From Eopsaltria australis (Eukaryota; Chordata; Aves; Passeriformes; Petroicidae), in assembly GCA_034509425.1 (NCBI GenBank), contig JAVTVJ010000791.1:1-64000 (forward strand): a stretch of DNA of 64,000 nt, in the 5' to 3' direction. The position numbers and the translations under genes are program-made. The notes beneath the pieces are model-generated. The model did not search any database, had not been told where the DNA came from, and saw nothing but the letters and a program-made list of their open reading frames with translations. Of the stretch, positions 1 through 13,125 are shown piece by piece. Numbering within the stretch: position 1 is the stretch's first letter; each line of letters begins with the position of its first letter.

Positions 1-3000
1 GTTTATCTCCTGGCTAAAAGTGGAAATTCTTCTGTTAACAAGAAATGGGGGAGAGGATAGGGGCTGGCCATATAAAATTTTACTTTTAAATGTATACACC
101 TCAAATACACACCAACACATACAGAGCCAGCATGGGTTAAGAAGACAAAAACCATAAAAATGACACCTTTGCAGATCACCTAAGACAATGACTCACAGAG
201 AGAGAGCAGGTTTCCAGTCACTGTTACTAGCACAAGTGAAGCTAATGTGCATCTAGGGGATACATTTTGCTTTGTATTTCCCATTTCTATAATATTATGG
301 ATTTATAAAAGCAGAGTCTCAGAAAGGAAGATCAATGTATGACAGTTCTCTTTGATCTCTGGGTTTACTTACTTCTGCAAGTGAGATCAGATGTTAAAAG
401 CCACAGGAATTTACCACTTTGAAGTATTTTAACTTTTCATTAACTGGAACAGTAGTACCCGATTACAAGACAAATTCAGAAGGTATAACTTATTTTATTT
501 TTGCAGACTTAAGCTTGTTGCACAACTAATAGGAAATCCAGTACTTAATTTAATTTTCAGGAACATGATTTATTAGCACTACTGGAGTTGTGGGAAAGAA
601 AGGGATATTTAAGAGAGTTGACCTATTTTGCTCTGGAATGAATAGTGCAACATCCCCACTCAAATTCCAAGAAAAGCCACTAGGAGATAAATGTATTTTT
701 CTTTTCATGTTTATTCAGCTGACAAGCATGACCCTGAGCAATGACCAAATTAATAAAGGCCACTTTGCCCTTTCTCAAACAAATTAAGATTTTCTAATGA
801 TTACAGGAAAGGAAGATTGAACTGTTTAGTCTGATTAAAACTGCTGGGTTTTGATATCGGCATTCTTTAAGGTCCTTAAAATAACAACTAAGGATAAATA
901 CAGTGGAAGTGCCTAACAAATGTGCAGCTTTTTTAAAACAATTAATCTGAAAGTAGATCTATTACTTTGTAGATTATATGCTATGAACCTAGTTTCCTGA
1001 ATGGAAAATATATATTTATATAATGTATAATTTTTGAATATTTATTTTGAAATACTTAAAGTGTGACTCTGAGCTAAAATTTACAAAGTTGCCTTTTTTC
1101 TTGTTGCTTACCACTTTGGAGGCATTCTATGTATGATTTATTATTTCTATCTAAAATTTGATCATGGTATCCAGAATTGGCATGATGGCAGAGAAAGCTA
1201 AAGACTGAAAATTAATAACTATACTCTGCTAAAAAAGTTTGTCTAAGAAGAGATATACAAGATCTTCACTGGATAACCACTAGTCTAGACAAGAAGGTTT
1301 TTGTTACCTTCCCTTTTGAGGGAAAAATATTGGAAATCCAAAGAATTTGCTTTTTACTTGCCATGTTTTTTTTTTAATAACTTTAGTAACTACTTCCATG
1401 TTGTTTTTCAAGTAAGTAATCCTATAGTTCTGGTCTCAGACTGTTTCACCTTGTTTGCGCAAACTGAAGGGGAAGAGAAAAATCACCAATGAAATGCACG
1501 TGCTTATATTGGTAACCAAAGAAATTAAAAAAAAAAAAAGAAAAAACACAAAAACCATAGTACCATAGCAGTTCTCTTTCCTGATCTGCTTATGAGAACA
1601 ATCCACACACCGCAAGGCTGCAAGATGAATCTGCAACACTGATAGCACTGGTGACACAAGGATTAACTAGGGGAGTATGAAACCACTAAGAACATCAACC
1701 AAGAAACAGCTGCACAACAACAGACAAATTATTATGAAATTGTCTTTGCCTATTTACACTTAGTTTCTAATTCTGTCCATGTAATGTCCATGTAGTAAGT
1801 TTATCAAATATGATCCAAGATTTCGGTTTTATCATCCGGAGACCTGTTTATTGATTGATTTTCAAATACCAACACCATTAACAAGCAAACAGGAATACAA
1901 TTACATCCAAGCTTTTAAGTGATGGCAACAAAGAGTGCATAATTAGGTATTCCTAACATGCACTTACGATGTTTCAGTTTTCTAAAGTCTGTATATACCA
2001 CAATTACAAGTATGTCATGGGGAAAGTCCATTTTGTTCCCAGAGTCTCAAGAGAACATTTATCATTATGTTTAAAATTAACTGGCTTACTGCTGCACATT
2101 AATATTCATATTACTGTAATTCATTATATATCATGGCTGTATTACTTTAAGGAATTTATTTCAATTTTCTCAATGGTGATCAGCTAGTACAGATTGAAAT
2201 ATCAGTTATTCTTGTGTATTACAAAGACTGCCCTCCCAAAGTTACTATGAAGTCTAATATAAAATAACCATCTTGTCCTGCCCCACCATTAGAAGCCGAG
2301 GGTGGGGTGGTAAGGATGACCAAAACCCTTCCACATGGATTATTTCTTCACCCCAACTTTGTCCTCTTCCTATTATTCATAAGAAAACCTCCATTTCCTG
2401 CCTGTGTCAAGGCAACATGAAGGCAGCATGGCTGATGTGTCATAAGAAAGGCAGAGCAGAGACAGAAGCAGGAAAAGAAAAAATTACAAAGTAAAAAAAA
2501 ACAAATCAGGTCAGGAAGTAAATCAGTCAGCCCAGCCTTCTGCTCCCACACCTTCACTATCACTCAACCACCGCTCAGTAAAAGCAATTTGAAAAAAAAA
2601 AAACACTTAAGACTGACTCAATTAAAATTGCTCATCACCTTTTCCAGAGTACATAGCGACTGCACATATAAATGGCCCCGTAAGCAGAGAAATTTTTGAA
2701 GCTTCTGTGAACCATTTCCCCGAGGGCAATTTCCCTGGTGCACAGTGCAGTTCACTCATAGTGGCTCCAGAACCAGGGATGGTGGGAGTGCTGAGGGACC
2801 CCTCCTCTGCCCACAGAACCACCACAGCTGCTGCTTCCTAGTCAAACAAGGCTGGGACAGAGATGGGGGCTAGCTTCAAATACACCATGGAAAATTTCCC
2901 AGTGAGGTGAAGAGGAAACTACAGCATGATGAATGTTTTGTTTTGAAGCTTAGCTGAGAGGGGACACCACGGAGAAGCATTTTCCCAGGCAGGCTTCCAC

Positions 3001-5043
3001 CCACTGCTTACTGCTTTGTGATAACAGTTTTAAAATTTGAAAGCAGTTCTTCCAAACACACATTCAAGACAAAACTGAAATAACCACTGAAAATGTGAAA
3101 ATTTGCCTCATGTCAGAAACTGAAAGCACACCTTGTCCCTAAGTGCTAGTGATTAACTTCTTACCAAGCTGGCTTTTAAAACAGCTATGGCAACATCTTA
3201 AATTACTTACCTCTCATGGCACACTCCTGTAAACCAAGTGACAGCAGCAATAACTTCGGTTTTGATTTTCTGGGGTTTTCTTTTGCTTGACGTTTTTTTT
3301 TTTGGTGGGGTTTGGTGTTTAGGGGGGTTTGGGAGGGGGATGAGGGTTGTTGGGCTTGGGGCAGCAGGAATAGTTTTGGTTTGGGGGGCTTTTGTTTGTT
3401 TTTTCTTCTGTGAAGGGGCAAAGAAGGAGGAAGGGAAATACAGAAACACACAAAGTAAAGGTCAGCATGTCAGTAGGAAAAAAATCCCTGGTTTGATCAA
3501 AGAAAGCACTAAAAGCTACCCTGACCTTCCAACTAAAGGCTTTTTAAACTCTTTGGTACATACTATTTACTCAGACATCAACTACTTGTAAACAGGCTGC
3601 TTCAGGCTGATCAGGAATGTTCCTTGATGTTAGCTAGTGACCCATTGCATTACCCTTTGCTAGTCTGTTGATTTTACAGAACAGAGATGCAGAATATAAG
3701 AGATGAGAAAAATACATTTTCTTCAAGTCATGGACTTTGTCTACATTGACTGAATCATTAGGACAGGAATTTGCAAGATCTCTTTTACTCAAGAATGCTC
3801 TAAAAATCAAGAAAAGCTGGTACAAAGATAATACAAGCTATGTTCAGTAATTTTGTTTTTCTCCTTTCATGCAGCATTTAAAAGTTTCCCATAAAGACAA
3901 CAATCATGTTTAATGACAGATAATTTGAGTTGTTTGAAGACACATAACGTTCCCCAGAAAAACTATGTTTACCAATGTTACTCAAGATGGAAAGCAAGGC
4001 CTAACAACACAAGTAGAAAACATGACATGCTTGCAGCCAAGACAAACTAATACCTCCTGCAATAAAAATAATTTGAAGTCACTTTTACAGGTGAATTTAT
4101 TTCTTAATAGACCCAGAGTGTATCAGAGTTAAAAAAAATCCACTGACAGTTCATCTTATGAACACTATAAAACATCCAGGTAATTTCATTAGTATACCAG
4201 AAAGACAACTAGCTTGTCTGCACCTCTGTGTACCAGAACCCACTATTTCCCCTGAATTTACTACTAAGATGTCACATGAATGATGTGAATTTATCAGATG
4301 CAGCTTTCCAGCTCTCTTGAGCTTCAATCACAATAAAGAAGTAGTTTCTGTTCTCTAATGTGTTACAAACTATAGCAAAATCAAAACTTAAAATTATTAC
4401 GAGAAATATCAAATCAACACTCTGATTCGACTGTATCTGCTTTTAGTTACATACAGAATTTGAAAGCCAACATGCGGAATGGTATGCAAATGCAGATATT
4501 ACAGCACTGAAAATTAATTTCCCCTCTCATAACATTTGGATAATCAAACTCACTTCAAGCACAAGCTCTCTGTCAGTATTCCAGGGCAAAGTATTGGTGT
4601 TTTTTACCAAAATCTCTGATGTTATATTCCGATCTCTCTTGCAACTTCTTATCAACTCTATAACACAGAGGCAAACTTTTTTTTTAATTAAAAACCTGTC
4701 AGCAATATAAGTATAAATAATACTTTAATAGTGTCTTTGGTATTCCTTCCACCAATGCAGCACAACTCAAATATTTTAAATTGCACATGTGAATTTTCTC
4801 AATCTCATGAAATTATTATTTTTCTCCAGATTTTTTTTTACCGGATATTATTGTTTACAGGAGAATTAGGACCAAAATATTTCTAAAATTTTACTGCGAA
4901 AAATAAAAATGCAGTCTAAGCAAATTAATCAAGACCCTAATTAATGACAAAAGGAAGTATTCTCTAGTTAGATTTTATGTCCATTACCTGCAAGCCCTTA
5001 AAAGCAAGTTTATTATGTATGATTAAATACTGAGAGCAAATCT
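1..5043. other. Presumed intron / non-coding DNA
   Basis: AT-rich sequence with many stops in all frames and no recognisable protein domain. It lies downstream (minus-strand sense) of the CpG-island first exon, so it is probably intronic. It holds a G/T-rich block at 3290-3400, described separately. A near-perfect minus-strand splice donor is read from the plus sequence ACTTACCT at 3204-3211, but its only nearby acceptors would give either a 16-nt exon or a low-complexity Lys/Pro exon. I therefore do not call an exon there. Nothing else stands out. Confidence 0.5.
3290..3400 (+). repeat. G/T-rich low-complexity tract, G-quadruplex prone
   Basis: The plus strand carries a run of closely spaced G tracts (GGGG, GGGGGG, GGG, GGGGG, GGG, GGG, GGGG) between about 3306 and 3361, followed by more T/G-rich sequence to 3400. 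The loops are short enough for an intramolecular G-quadruplex. The opposite strand is C/A-rich and stays open in two frames, as expected of low-complexity DNA, so I do not read those frames as protein. If the minus-strand gene crosses here, the G-rich strand is the transcription template. Confidence 0.6.
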
Positions 5044-6552
5044 TACAGAATCACAGAAACAAGTACGTTGGAAAAGACCTTTGAGATCATCAACTCCAAT
5101 CTGTGACCTAACACTACCTTTTCAACAAGACCATGGCACTAAATTGTCACATCCAGTCTTTTCTTAAACACCTCCAGGGATGGTGACACCACCATCTCCC
5201 TGGGCAGCCCATTCCAATGCACAATCACTCTTTCTGTAAAGAACTACTCCCTAATGCCCAATCTTAACCTCCCTCGGCACAGTTTAAGGATGTGTCCTCT
5301 TGTCCTGTCACTAGTGGCCTGCAAGAACAGGCTGAACCCCACCTGACCACAGCCTCCTCTCAGGCAGGTGTAGAGAGAGATAAGGTCCCCCTAAGCCTCC
5401 TTTCTTCCGGGCTAAACACCCCCAGCTCCCTCAGCCATTCTTCTTGTGTTCCAGGCCCTTCACCAGCCTTGCTGCCCTTCTCTGGACATGCTCCAGCACC
5501 TCAACATCCTCCCTAAATTGAGGCGCCCAAAACTGGACACAAGATTCAAGGTGTGGCCTCACCAGTGCCCAGTACAGGGGGACAATCCCTGCCCTGCTCC
5601 TGCTGGCCACACCATTGCTGATCCAGGCCAGGATGCCATTGGCCTTCTTGGCCACCTGGGCATACCCTGGCTCATGTTCAGCTGCTGTCACCAGCACCCC
5701 CAGGTCCCTTTCTGCTTGGCCACTGTCCAGCCACTCTGTCCCCAGCCTGTGGCACTGGGGCCAAAGAGCAGGACTTGGCACTTGGTCTTGTTAAACCTCA
5801 TATTGTAGAGCTTGGCCCACTGATCAAACCTGTCCAGGTCACTCTGCAGAGCCCTTCTGCCCTTCAGCAGATCAACACTCACACCCAATTTGATGTCTAA
5901 TCAGAAATGCTAATTTGCTGTGGCAGACTCAATCCCCTTGTCCAGATCATCAGAAAGATATTAAACCGACCTGGCCCCAGCACAACTGCCCCCAGGGGGG
6001 CGCCACTAGGGACTGGTTCCCAGCTGGATGCAACACCGTTCCCCATCACTCTCTGGGCCCGGCCATCCAGCCAGTTCTTAACCCAGTGAAAGAGAGCACC
6101 TGTCCGAGCCCTGGGCTGCCAACCTCTTCAGCAGAATGCTGTGGTAGAAACTATCGAAGACTTTGCCAAAGTCCAGGTAGACAATACCCACATCCTCCCC
6201 CACATCCATGAGGCACGTCATCTGGTCATAAAACAAGATCAGGTGGATCAGACAGGACCTGCCCCTCCTAAATCCTTGCTGGCTGGGTCAGATCTCCCAG
6301 CTGTCCTGTAGGTGCTGTACAATCACACTCAAGATGATCTGTTCCATAATTCTGCTGAACATTGAGGTCAGGCTGACAGGCCGTAGTTCCCCAGATCCTC
6401 CTTCCAGCCCCTTTTATGGATGGGTGTCACACTGTCCAGCTTCCAGTCAATCTGAAACCTCCCTGGTTAGCCAGGACTGATAACAGATGACAGAGAGTGG
6501 CTTGGCGAGCTCTTCTGCCACCTCCCTCAGTACACTCGGATGGATCCCACCT
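5044..6552 (-). mobile_element. CR1 LINE, 5'-truncated, minus strand
   Basis: A chicken-repeat-1 (CR1) non-LTR retrotransposon copy of about 1.5 kb. Its 3' end is at the left, where the plus strand reads as the reverse complement of the family's ATTCTGTG-type terminal octamers (around 5045-5058). The familiar 3' UTR follows, with phrases such as CCTCCAGGGATGGTGACACC near 5170. From about 5431 to 5890 the minus strand encodes pieces of the ORF2 C-terminal region (for example [25 protein letters not shown] and [14 protein letters not shown]). From about 5900 to 6550 it covers part of the reverse transcriptase in a broken frame. ORF2 is interrupted by frameshifts and stops, and the endonuclease and ORF1 are missing, so the copy is dead. 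CR1 truncates at the 5' end during target-primed reverse transcription, which explains the right-hand edge. The boundary near 6552 is approximate. Confidence 0.93.
5431..5888 (-). pseudogene. CR1 ORF2 C-terminal remnant
   Basis: Two overlapping minus-strand reading frames carry what looks like the tail of the CR1 reverse transcriptase polyprotein. One (5688-5888) has the segment [12 protein letters not shown] and [15 protein letters not shown]. The other (5431-5781) has ERDLGVLV through [14 protein letters not shown]. The two lie in different frames, so at least one frameshift separates them. The catalytic reverse transcriptase motifs should lie further right and are not in an open frame. This is a non-functional remnant inside the larger CR1 copy. 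Confidence 0.85.
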
Positions 6553-9116
6553 GAAACTTAAGAGGTCATGTTACCTGTTAGTCTATACCTGTATGTATAG
6601 ACTAGCATTTAAGAGGCTATCACAAACAAGAACAAGTCCAACTGTAACAAAGGGGGCACATGCCAGAGACAGAGATTTATTGAAGTCATCAAGCTACCTG
6701 CACCAGTCTATGGAATCCATTAGGAAACATTGATCAGAAGCACATAAGATTATTTAAAATATAAAGCAGGTCATGATTAACAAGTGAACATCTGCTGCTG
6801 GACACCTCTGCTCTGTACAACCAGCAATACTTCCAGAGTATCACTCCTGCTATGAAAGAGAACCTGCAATGAGGCTGAGATCAAGATGTGTAAATGAAAG
6901 AAGTCAAAGCTCTCTACTAGTATAAAAGTCAGACCTAGGAGAAAAAGCTAACAATAATCATCTCAACCTTGTTACAGTCTACTAAGAATCAACATGGTTT
7001 AACTCAGATCTCTTTTTGCTGTTTTTAATATAGCCAACTTTGATTTTGTTGCATTATTACCATAGGTGATATAGGGAAGTTCATCTCGTTCTAAAAACAA
7101 ACAGATAAAATATTTCTTAATATGGTTCACTCCCTGATCAGTATTGCTTTTCTGGAATAAGTAGTAATTGTCTTGTGAGAATTCTGTCAGAAAAAAGAAA
7201 TGCATGGTAACAATATGTATCTTCTCACGAAACAGGGAATTCTGCAAGCTGACATTTAGAAACAAGTATTATTTTTCCCCTATAGATTGTGGCAAATAGC
7301 CATAATGTGACTCATATGTTATACTGATGAAGCCAATTAAGGAACACAAACCAGTAGGAAGAAGTAAACCAAATCAGCTCCAGTAATATGTGTACTATGC
7401 AATGAAGGACTTTTTCTTGTTCTTGCATATTATCTTGCAAGGGGTGTAGAAGGGGGTGACAAATCAAGGTACCCTAGAAGGAACAGATTCACTTTCCATT
7501 CTTTGCCACTGAGCAAGGATTCCAACTCTCTCTATTTATATTTAATTACTTGAATTTTGCTGTACACACAATCTACTATGCTATTTTACACTACACATTG
7601 AAGTTAAATATTTGATTTCTGACAAGGTTCGACAATGTTTTGTATTGACTATCATCAGTTTTATGCATGCACTCAAACCAACTAAATAACATTTTTTTCA
7701 TCTTAAGTTGGCTTCATTCTGGTTTTAAGTCCCAAGTCTTACAGCCTCAAAATGTTAAATTCCTCAGGAATGGTAATTAGGCATTGGTAATTTTTGCTCA
7801 TGTGAAATAAAAATGTATAAAGAAGGGACTTTTTAAATAATTAAACTCCCTTCCTGAGCAATAAAAGAAATAACTGATTCCCAAATATATTTAATTGAAC
7901 CTACTGCTGTTTCAAATTCAATTTTTCTTTAATTGGTAACTGTAGTACATGTGAATTATTAACCAGCAATCCCCAAGAACAGGATATAAAATAAAAAGAG
8001 AAAAGGCTTCCAATGTCGCTGGAAGATAAACTCGCTTTTTTCAAGACACTCTGTAGAATTCTCCTGCTGTGCTGCTTTTTTCATTACCATCTACCTGAAG
8101 TTCTGCTGGAAGGTTTCCTCTAAGGAGCCCAAGAAATCAGCTTGAGGATGACAGTATTATGGGACTTGCCTTCTCTGAAATGTTAAAGATTTTTAGAAGG
8201 GCTACAGGCACAAAAATCTGTACTGTGACTTCTAAAGAAGCTTAAGAGTAAGCAAGAACTTTTTAGAGGCACCTCTTTTAACGTGCAGCTGCACAGCCAG
8301 GAGCTGTTTTCCCATTAACCCATTAAGACAAGACAAGAGTGAGTTAGAGGTAATTCCAAGAAGCCACATGGAAAACTGTTTAACACCAACTGTGCACAGC
8401 ACACAGTATGTCTGCCTATGCAACACTCTAGAACACCAAGCAACAACTGTTCTACTACATTTTTATGTTACGTTCTTAGGATGCCTACAGTTATTTCAGC
8501 TTTCCTGCATTTAAACAAGGCTTTTACCCCAGTCACCAGCAAAATTAGGTTAACTGCAGTGAGCACTATAGGCATTCAATGCTATTCCAAATATGATGCT
8601 GCTCATTATTTATCCAAAAATGCTGATGAACAGACATTCTACTTTGGCAGTTGCCGACCCTTGCTTCAAAAATACACCAGTCTTCTTTGTACAGCCTGAA
8701 CACCAAGTGACCCAGGAACTTCTGATACCACTGGGGCAGTTTTTATTTCTGTTTTTCCAACTGAAGCCCACTGGATAAGAGGAGCTAGCATTTCAGCTCT
8801 GCTGGCCATGGATCACCTCAGCTGAGATTGCAAAAGCCTATGATGAACATGCAAAAAAAAGATGTTAGTGGCAAAAGGACTGCTTCATAGGTCCAACAAT
8901 ATCTAACTATCCTAACACAACACAGCACACAGAATTCTACTCCATTGCCAGAAAGGTGTTTCTTTGGAAGAGTTCTCCAGGCAAAGAAATGCACAACTAA
9001 AACTTAAGAAAAGCTGAACCCCAGACATATGCATAGGCTTATTGTTCATCTCCTCACCAAACACACATCCTCAGAACATAAATCCATCATCTAAGCAGCA
9101 GTATCATCAGTACCTT

Positions 9117-9133
9117 CTGCTGCTGCTGCTGCT
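9117..9133. repeat. Short CTG/CAG trinucleotide run
   Basis: Between five and six uninterrupted CTG units on the plus strand (CAG on the minus strand). The run sits just right of a moderate minus-strand donor-like site. No matching acceptor is visible, so a coding polyglutamine or polyserine tract is not supported. Confidence 0.8.
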
Positions 9134-10106
9134 ACAGTTCCTCAGCAGTTCACTTGGTTAACACTGCATACCACATCAAAGAAGAAGGTATGCCACTTGG
9201 TACTACATGACAATGTGAACAAAACCATGCTTTTTCCTAGCTCATCATTAAAAATAATACAGAAAAACTGCAGTAAAAAGACAAACAGTAGAAGTGAAGC
9301 AGGCAGGGCTTCCTCAGTAGAGGTTAATCACCTGCAGGGCAGAGCTCATAACTGCTTCCCAGAGAGACCTGGGAGCTGTGGTGTTAAGCTGAAGCACCAT
9401 GAACATGCCATGCTAAGAGAGCTGCCTTCCAGGGAGGAAGCCCAAAACTCAGCACTGGTCCAGCCAGGCAGCCGAAACAGCTGCCAGCATTCCCAGCAAG
9501 CTCCAGCTGCAGAGCAGCAAAAGCAAACAAGGCAGTGTCTGGGCAGGAGGCACAGCATGAAATCACACTTCACTAACACCCACCCCCAGCACAAAATAAA
9601 GTACCCAACATACTCACATCTATTTTTAAAAAATACCTCTCCTAGTAAGGAGGAGAAAGAAGCACAGTCATCCTGCATTTCAAGTGAAAACATTTTTAAT
9701 CAGATAAAATGTTGAAATGTCTAAGTTTAAGACATCAATTTGGCTTCCTATCTTAAGCAGCAAGTATCCTGTGAGGGGATTCCTCTTCCTTTCCTATTTC
9801 CTCTGAGAAACGTTCCTCAACTTCTACTTAAAGCAACACGAAATTGTTGAATATTTAGATACACCTTATCTAACTATTTTTTCTAGTTCAGATTGGACAG
9901 AATTATGCAGGAATGAAGCAGTTACTGATGTATCACCAGAGAGCACTAACCCAGGGAAGTTGTGCAGGAGCAGCCCTTTTTAGTCAATGACAGGAACAGA
10001 GCAAATAATTTGATTAGTCATTAGTTAATAAAATAACCATGTGAACACATGGCCCCACAAGCATAGTACTCTAAAGAATTTACGCACCAGCCTTTTCCCA
10101 CTTTAC

Positions 10107-10195
10107 CTCTCAAAAAAAAGATGGCAAATTTGAATGTCACTATGATCCCTGTCACAGGTCTTCTGTGCAGACACAGAACACAATGGCACATGAAC
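10107..10195 (-). CDS. Weak candidate internal exon (89 nt)
   Basis: On the minus strand a long pyrimidine tract ending CCCCTCCCAG gives an excellent acceptor at 10195/10196. The 89-nt segment runs to a GAG|GTAAAG donor at 10107/10106. A second strong acceptor (TGTGTCTGCACAG) lies inside at about 10162 and would give a 56-nt exon. Two of the three frames are open, and a run of eight T residues near the 3' end is unusual for coding sequence. If joined to the 15732-15814 exon (phase 2) the open frame is continuous, but no protein family is recognisable. It may be a chance acceptor/donor pair. Confidence 0.2.
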
Positions 10196-12735
10196 CTGGG
10201 AGGGGAAGGACAGGAGAGGCAATGCAGTGCCTCCAAGAAGAGCGACATGCTCTAAAACTGCTCTACTTTGAACAGAACTTTGGCAATTCAATTACAGAAG
10301 CATCATTTGACTTTTAGATCTAGAGGTATCCTCCAGCACAGGAGAAAATCACTTTATGTTTGACAGTAAAAAGCAACTCTGCTGGAGAGTTTTGAATTTG
10401 GAAGAGAAAGGAAATATAATGAAAGCATGGCCACTCCACAGGAGACTGCTCCTACTTTTTCCATTCAGAAAACTACAATGTTATCTCTGAAGTTCTGAGT
10501 AACACGGAAAAAAGGATGTCTTCTGAGGGTAAATTCTTCAAACTCCCATATCTAAGCTTTTGACATGACTCCATATTCAGCTATAATCAGCACTAATATT
10601 TTATGGAGAATTAAATTTATACAGACTTATTTCTAGTCTTTTCTAGGGATGGGAAGGGAGTTACAATTTTTCCTCTACATAATGCTTATGTAGGATAATA
10701 TTTCTAAAGGGGCAATTTTCACTTTAACTGACAAATCCACGAAGCCTTATAGCCACCCTTTACAGAATGTATACAAATATACTTTAAAGCCAAAAAAAAA
10801 AAAAAAGCCATCTACATGTGCGAATCAGTGTGCCGTTTTCTAGCCTGAATCACTGTGTTACAAAATTGCAACCAAATGTTTTCCTGAAACTCTATCATCA
10901 TGTATGGATTACACAATGGACACTGAAGTACTTTTTATCTTAATTTTATAATTCTTTAGGGATACATGGAGAAAACCCTAACAACATCTTGCATGTTTTT
11001 TTCAGTTTCAGCTATTTAATGAGCATTGTGCCTTCAAGGTAAAAACCAGATGAATATTTTCACTGAGCACAATAACCGTCCCGTGATTTCGTCTTCCTAG
11101 AGAAATTCTGCATCCTGCATTATTTATCCTAAGCACTCTTTTTAAGTTACTTAGCACTGCTAAAAATTCAAAAGATTGCATTTAACTGCTGCACCGAATG
11201 CACTGACCAGTATTTTGGCATGAGACCACTTAAAGCGCCCAACTAAGCATGACAGAAATTGTCTTGCTTGATTCAATACGAAGTTGTAACTTGGACTGAA
11301 TTTTTGCCAGCTGTATTAAAACATGATGGGCTTAGAGACCTACTTGGTCAATCTCTGAAGAAAAAAAAAAAGCATGCCCAGTGCTAGAATAAGAGGCTGT
11401 AACAAAATAAATTAAATCAGCTGTATGAGCTCATAAAATTCAAGTTGCTTAAAGACACTTGAACATGTTCAGACTATAGACATTCCAAAATTACTCTATT
11501 AGATAAGAGGCCTCAGATACAAGAGTGGTGAGGAAAGGGAAGAAAAAAATTGCTTTTTTACTGCATCACTTCAAGAGCTCTTAACTTTAAAATATGCCCA
11601 CTGCCTATAGCAGTGTCTTAATTACACAAAGTAAAGCCTTATCAACAAGCCTTTTGTAAAGGATTTCTAAACTTTCTAAAATTTCTACAGGAACTAAACC
11701 AAATGTAAAACACATTACTATGGCACAATATCACCTGGGGGATGTATCAGGCTACTGGGCTGGTATAGTCACAATCTGAACAGTGAAGCAATCTCATTTA
11801 CCATCTATTCCTTCAACTAACCAGTCACTGAAGCATATGTTTAAAATTCTTTTACAAGTTCTCACTTCTCTCTAGTTTAGACAGCACAGAGAATATATAG
11901 AAAATCCCTATTTGCATGTCTCTGCTTTCTCCCAGTACTAAAGTCTTCTTCAGCATTTAGACTTCGTGAGCCTTGAGGCTTCTCTTATCTTACTTCTCTC
12001 CTTTAATATTTAGAGCACAGGTTTGATGTTTTCAGCTTTGGTTTCTTCCCTTCCCCATCTAGCACCACAGTAGAAGTCCACCTCTCTTCTCTCACTGCCA
12101 TTTTCTTTGAGCTGCACTCAAGAGAAGCAACCCAAAAAACACCTGCATGGCTGCCCACCTTCACTACATCAGGAGCTGCTAACAGGCAGGCCACTTTTTC
12201 ATTCTGCTTGTTCAATGACCCATCAGTGCCCCAGTGACAAAAACTCAAACCTCAGAACATAGAAAGGAAGGTGACAGGTGAGACTACAATTCACCTGAAT
12301 GCACTTACACCAGACTCCCCGCACCTGGCAGGAGTCTTACACATAATCAGCTCTCCATATCACTCCAGTCCTGTGCTTGTGCCCCCATTTAAAATGTTTC
12401 AGAAAAGACTAGATTCAGCTTCCCCTTCTGTTTACAAGATTGATTCAAATTATGAGTAATCTTCACTTGGCTTAAGAGTTCTTTCGAGTTTTTCTTAGAA
12501 AAATGGCAAGAGGTGAGGACGCAGCCAGGTCTTCATATATCACAGGTCATCTAAACAGGCAGGAGACTCACATTAATTAACTTACTAATACTCCTTGCAA
12601 ATGAGCAGATGAACTCCTCAGCTTTACTTGCCTGAACAGAACACGTCAAATCCTGTATCTGCTACACCTGAAACAAATCACAGCAGTAACTCAGATGTTA
12701 CACAACTAAACAGTACCTAAAGATAACATGAAGTT

Positions 12736-12760
12736 CTGTACTAGCACAGTACTAGTACAG
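12736..12760. repeat. 9-bp perfect inverted repeat (hairpin)
   Basis: The arms CTGTACTAG and CTAGTACAG are perfect inverted copies separated by 7 bases. They would form a 9-bp hairpin in single-stranded DNA or RNA. No T run follows, and vertebrate Pol II genes do not use such hairpins as terminators. The arms are too short for a typical microRNA precursor. Confidence 0.6.
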
Positions 12761-13057
12761 CTTGCAAAACTGAATGAGGTAACTCATTAAGATCAATATC
12801 CCATGTTCACCTCAAACAAGACTGCTATTTAAAAGTAAAATAAATTCACATAGTTTAACCCAAACCCACAGAAGTACTGAGCACAAAAAGCTCCACACAG
12901 AACACACTACCAACTGTCAGAAGCCATCATATAGAAACACTTTCAGTTTCCTGAATTTAGTCTGTTGGACATTAACTCTTTAATGATGTACACTTTCCAA
13001 ACACACAAATTAAAATAGAAAGAGACTGCTGACAATAGAAAGTCAAGGCAACTTCAC

Positions 13058-13125
13058 CATATAGTTGGAACCAGATGATCTTGGTTCCTTCCAACACAAA
13101 TCATTTCAGGATTCTATGCTTTCAT
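13058..13125 (+). mobile_element. CR1 3'-end fragment, plus strand
   Basis: About 65 bases match the extreme 3' end of CR1 in plus orientation. The characteristic GTTGGA.CCAGATGATCTT is followed by a TTCCTTCCAAC-like stretch and a degenerate ATTCTATG octamer near 13110-13120. The rest of the element is absent, consistent with severe 5' truncation or later erosion. No coding potential. Confidence 0.8.

Larger units (their letters stand above)
6553..13057. other. Presumed intron, no confident gene
   Basis: AT-rich single-copy-looking DNA. It holds a short CTG run (9117-9133), an inverted repeat at 12736-12760 and one weak exon candidate at 10107-10195. Another minus-strand acceptor/donor pair at about 8094-8118 would bound a 25-nt exon. 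I consider it too short to support. The remaining open frames are short and lack domain character. Confidence 0.45.

Noticed and set aside
3204..3416. Minus-strand Lys/Pro-rich exon between a strong acceptor and a perfect donor
   Set aside because: The segment is the complement of the G/T-rich low-complexity tract and is open in two frames by composition. No domain is visible.
8094..8118. 25-nt minus-strand exon candidate
   Set aside because: Acceptor and donor are fair, but 25 nt is too short to judge coding character and could easily be chance.
12003..12248. Minus-strand frame of 81 codons with a lysine-rich end
   Set aside because: No splice signals at either end and no recognisable family. 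Consistent with chance.
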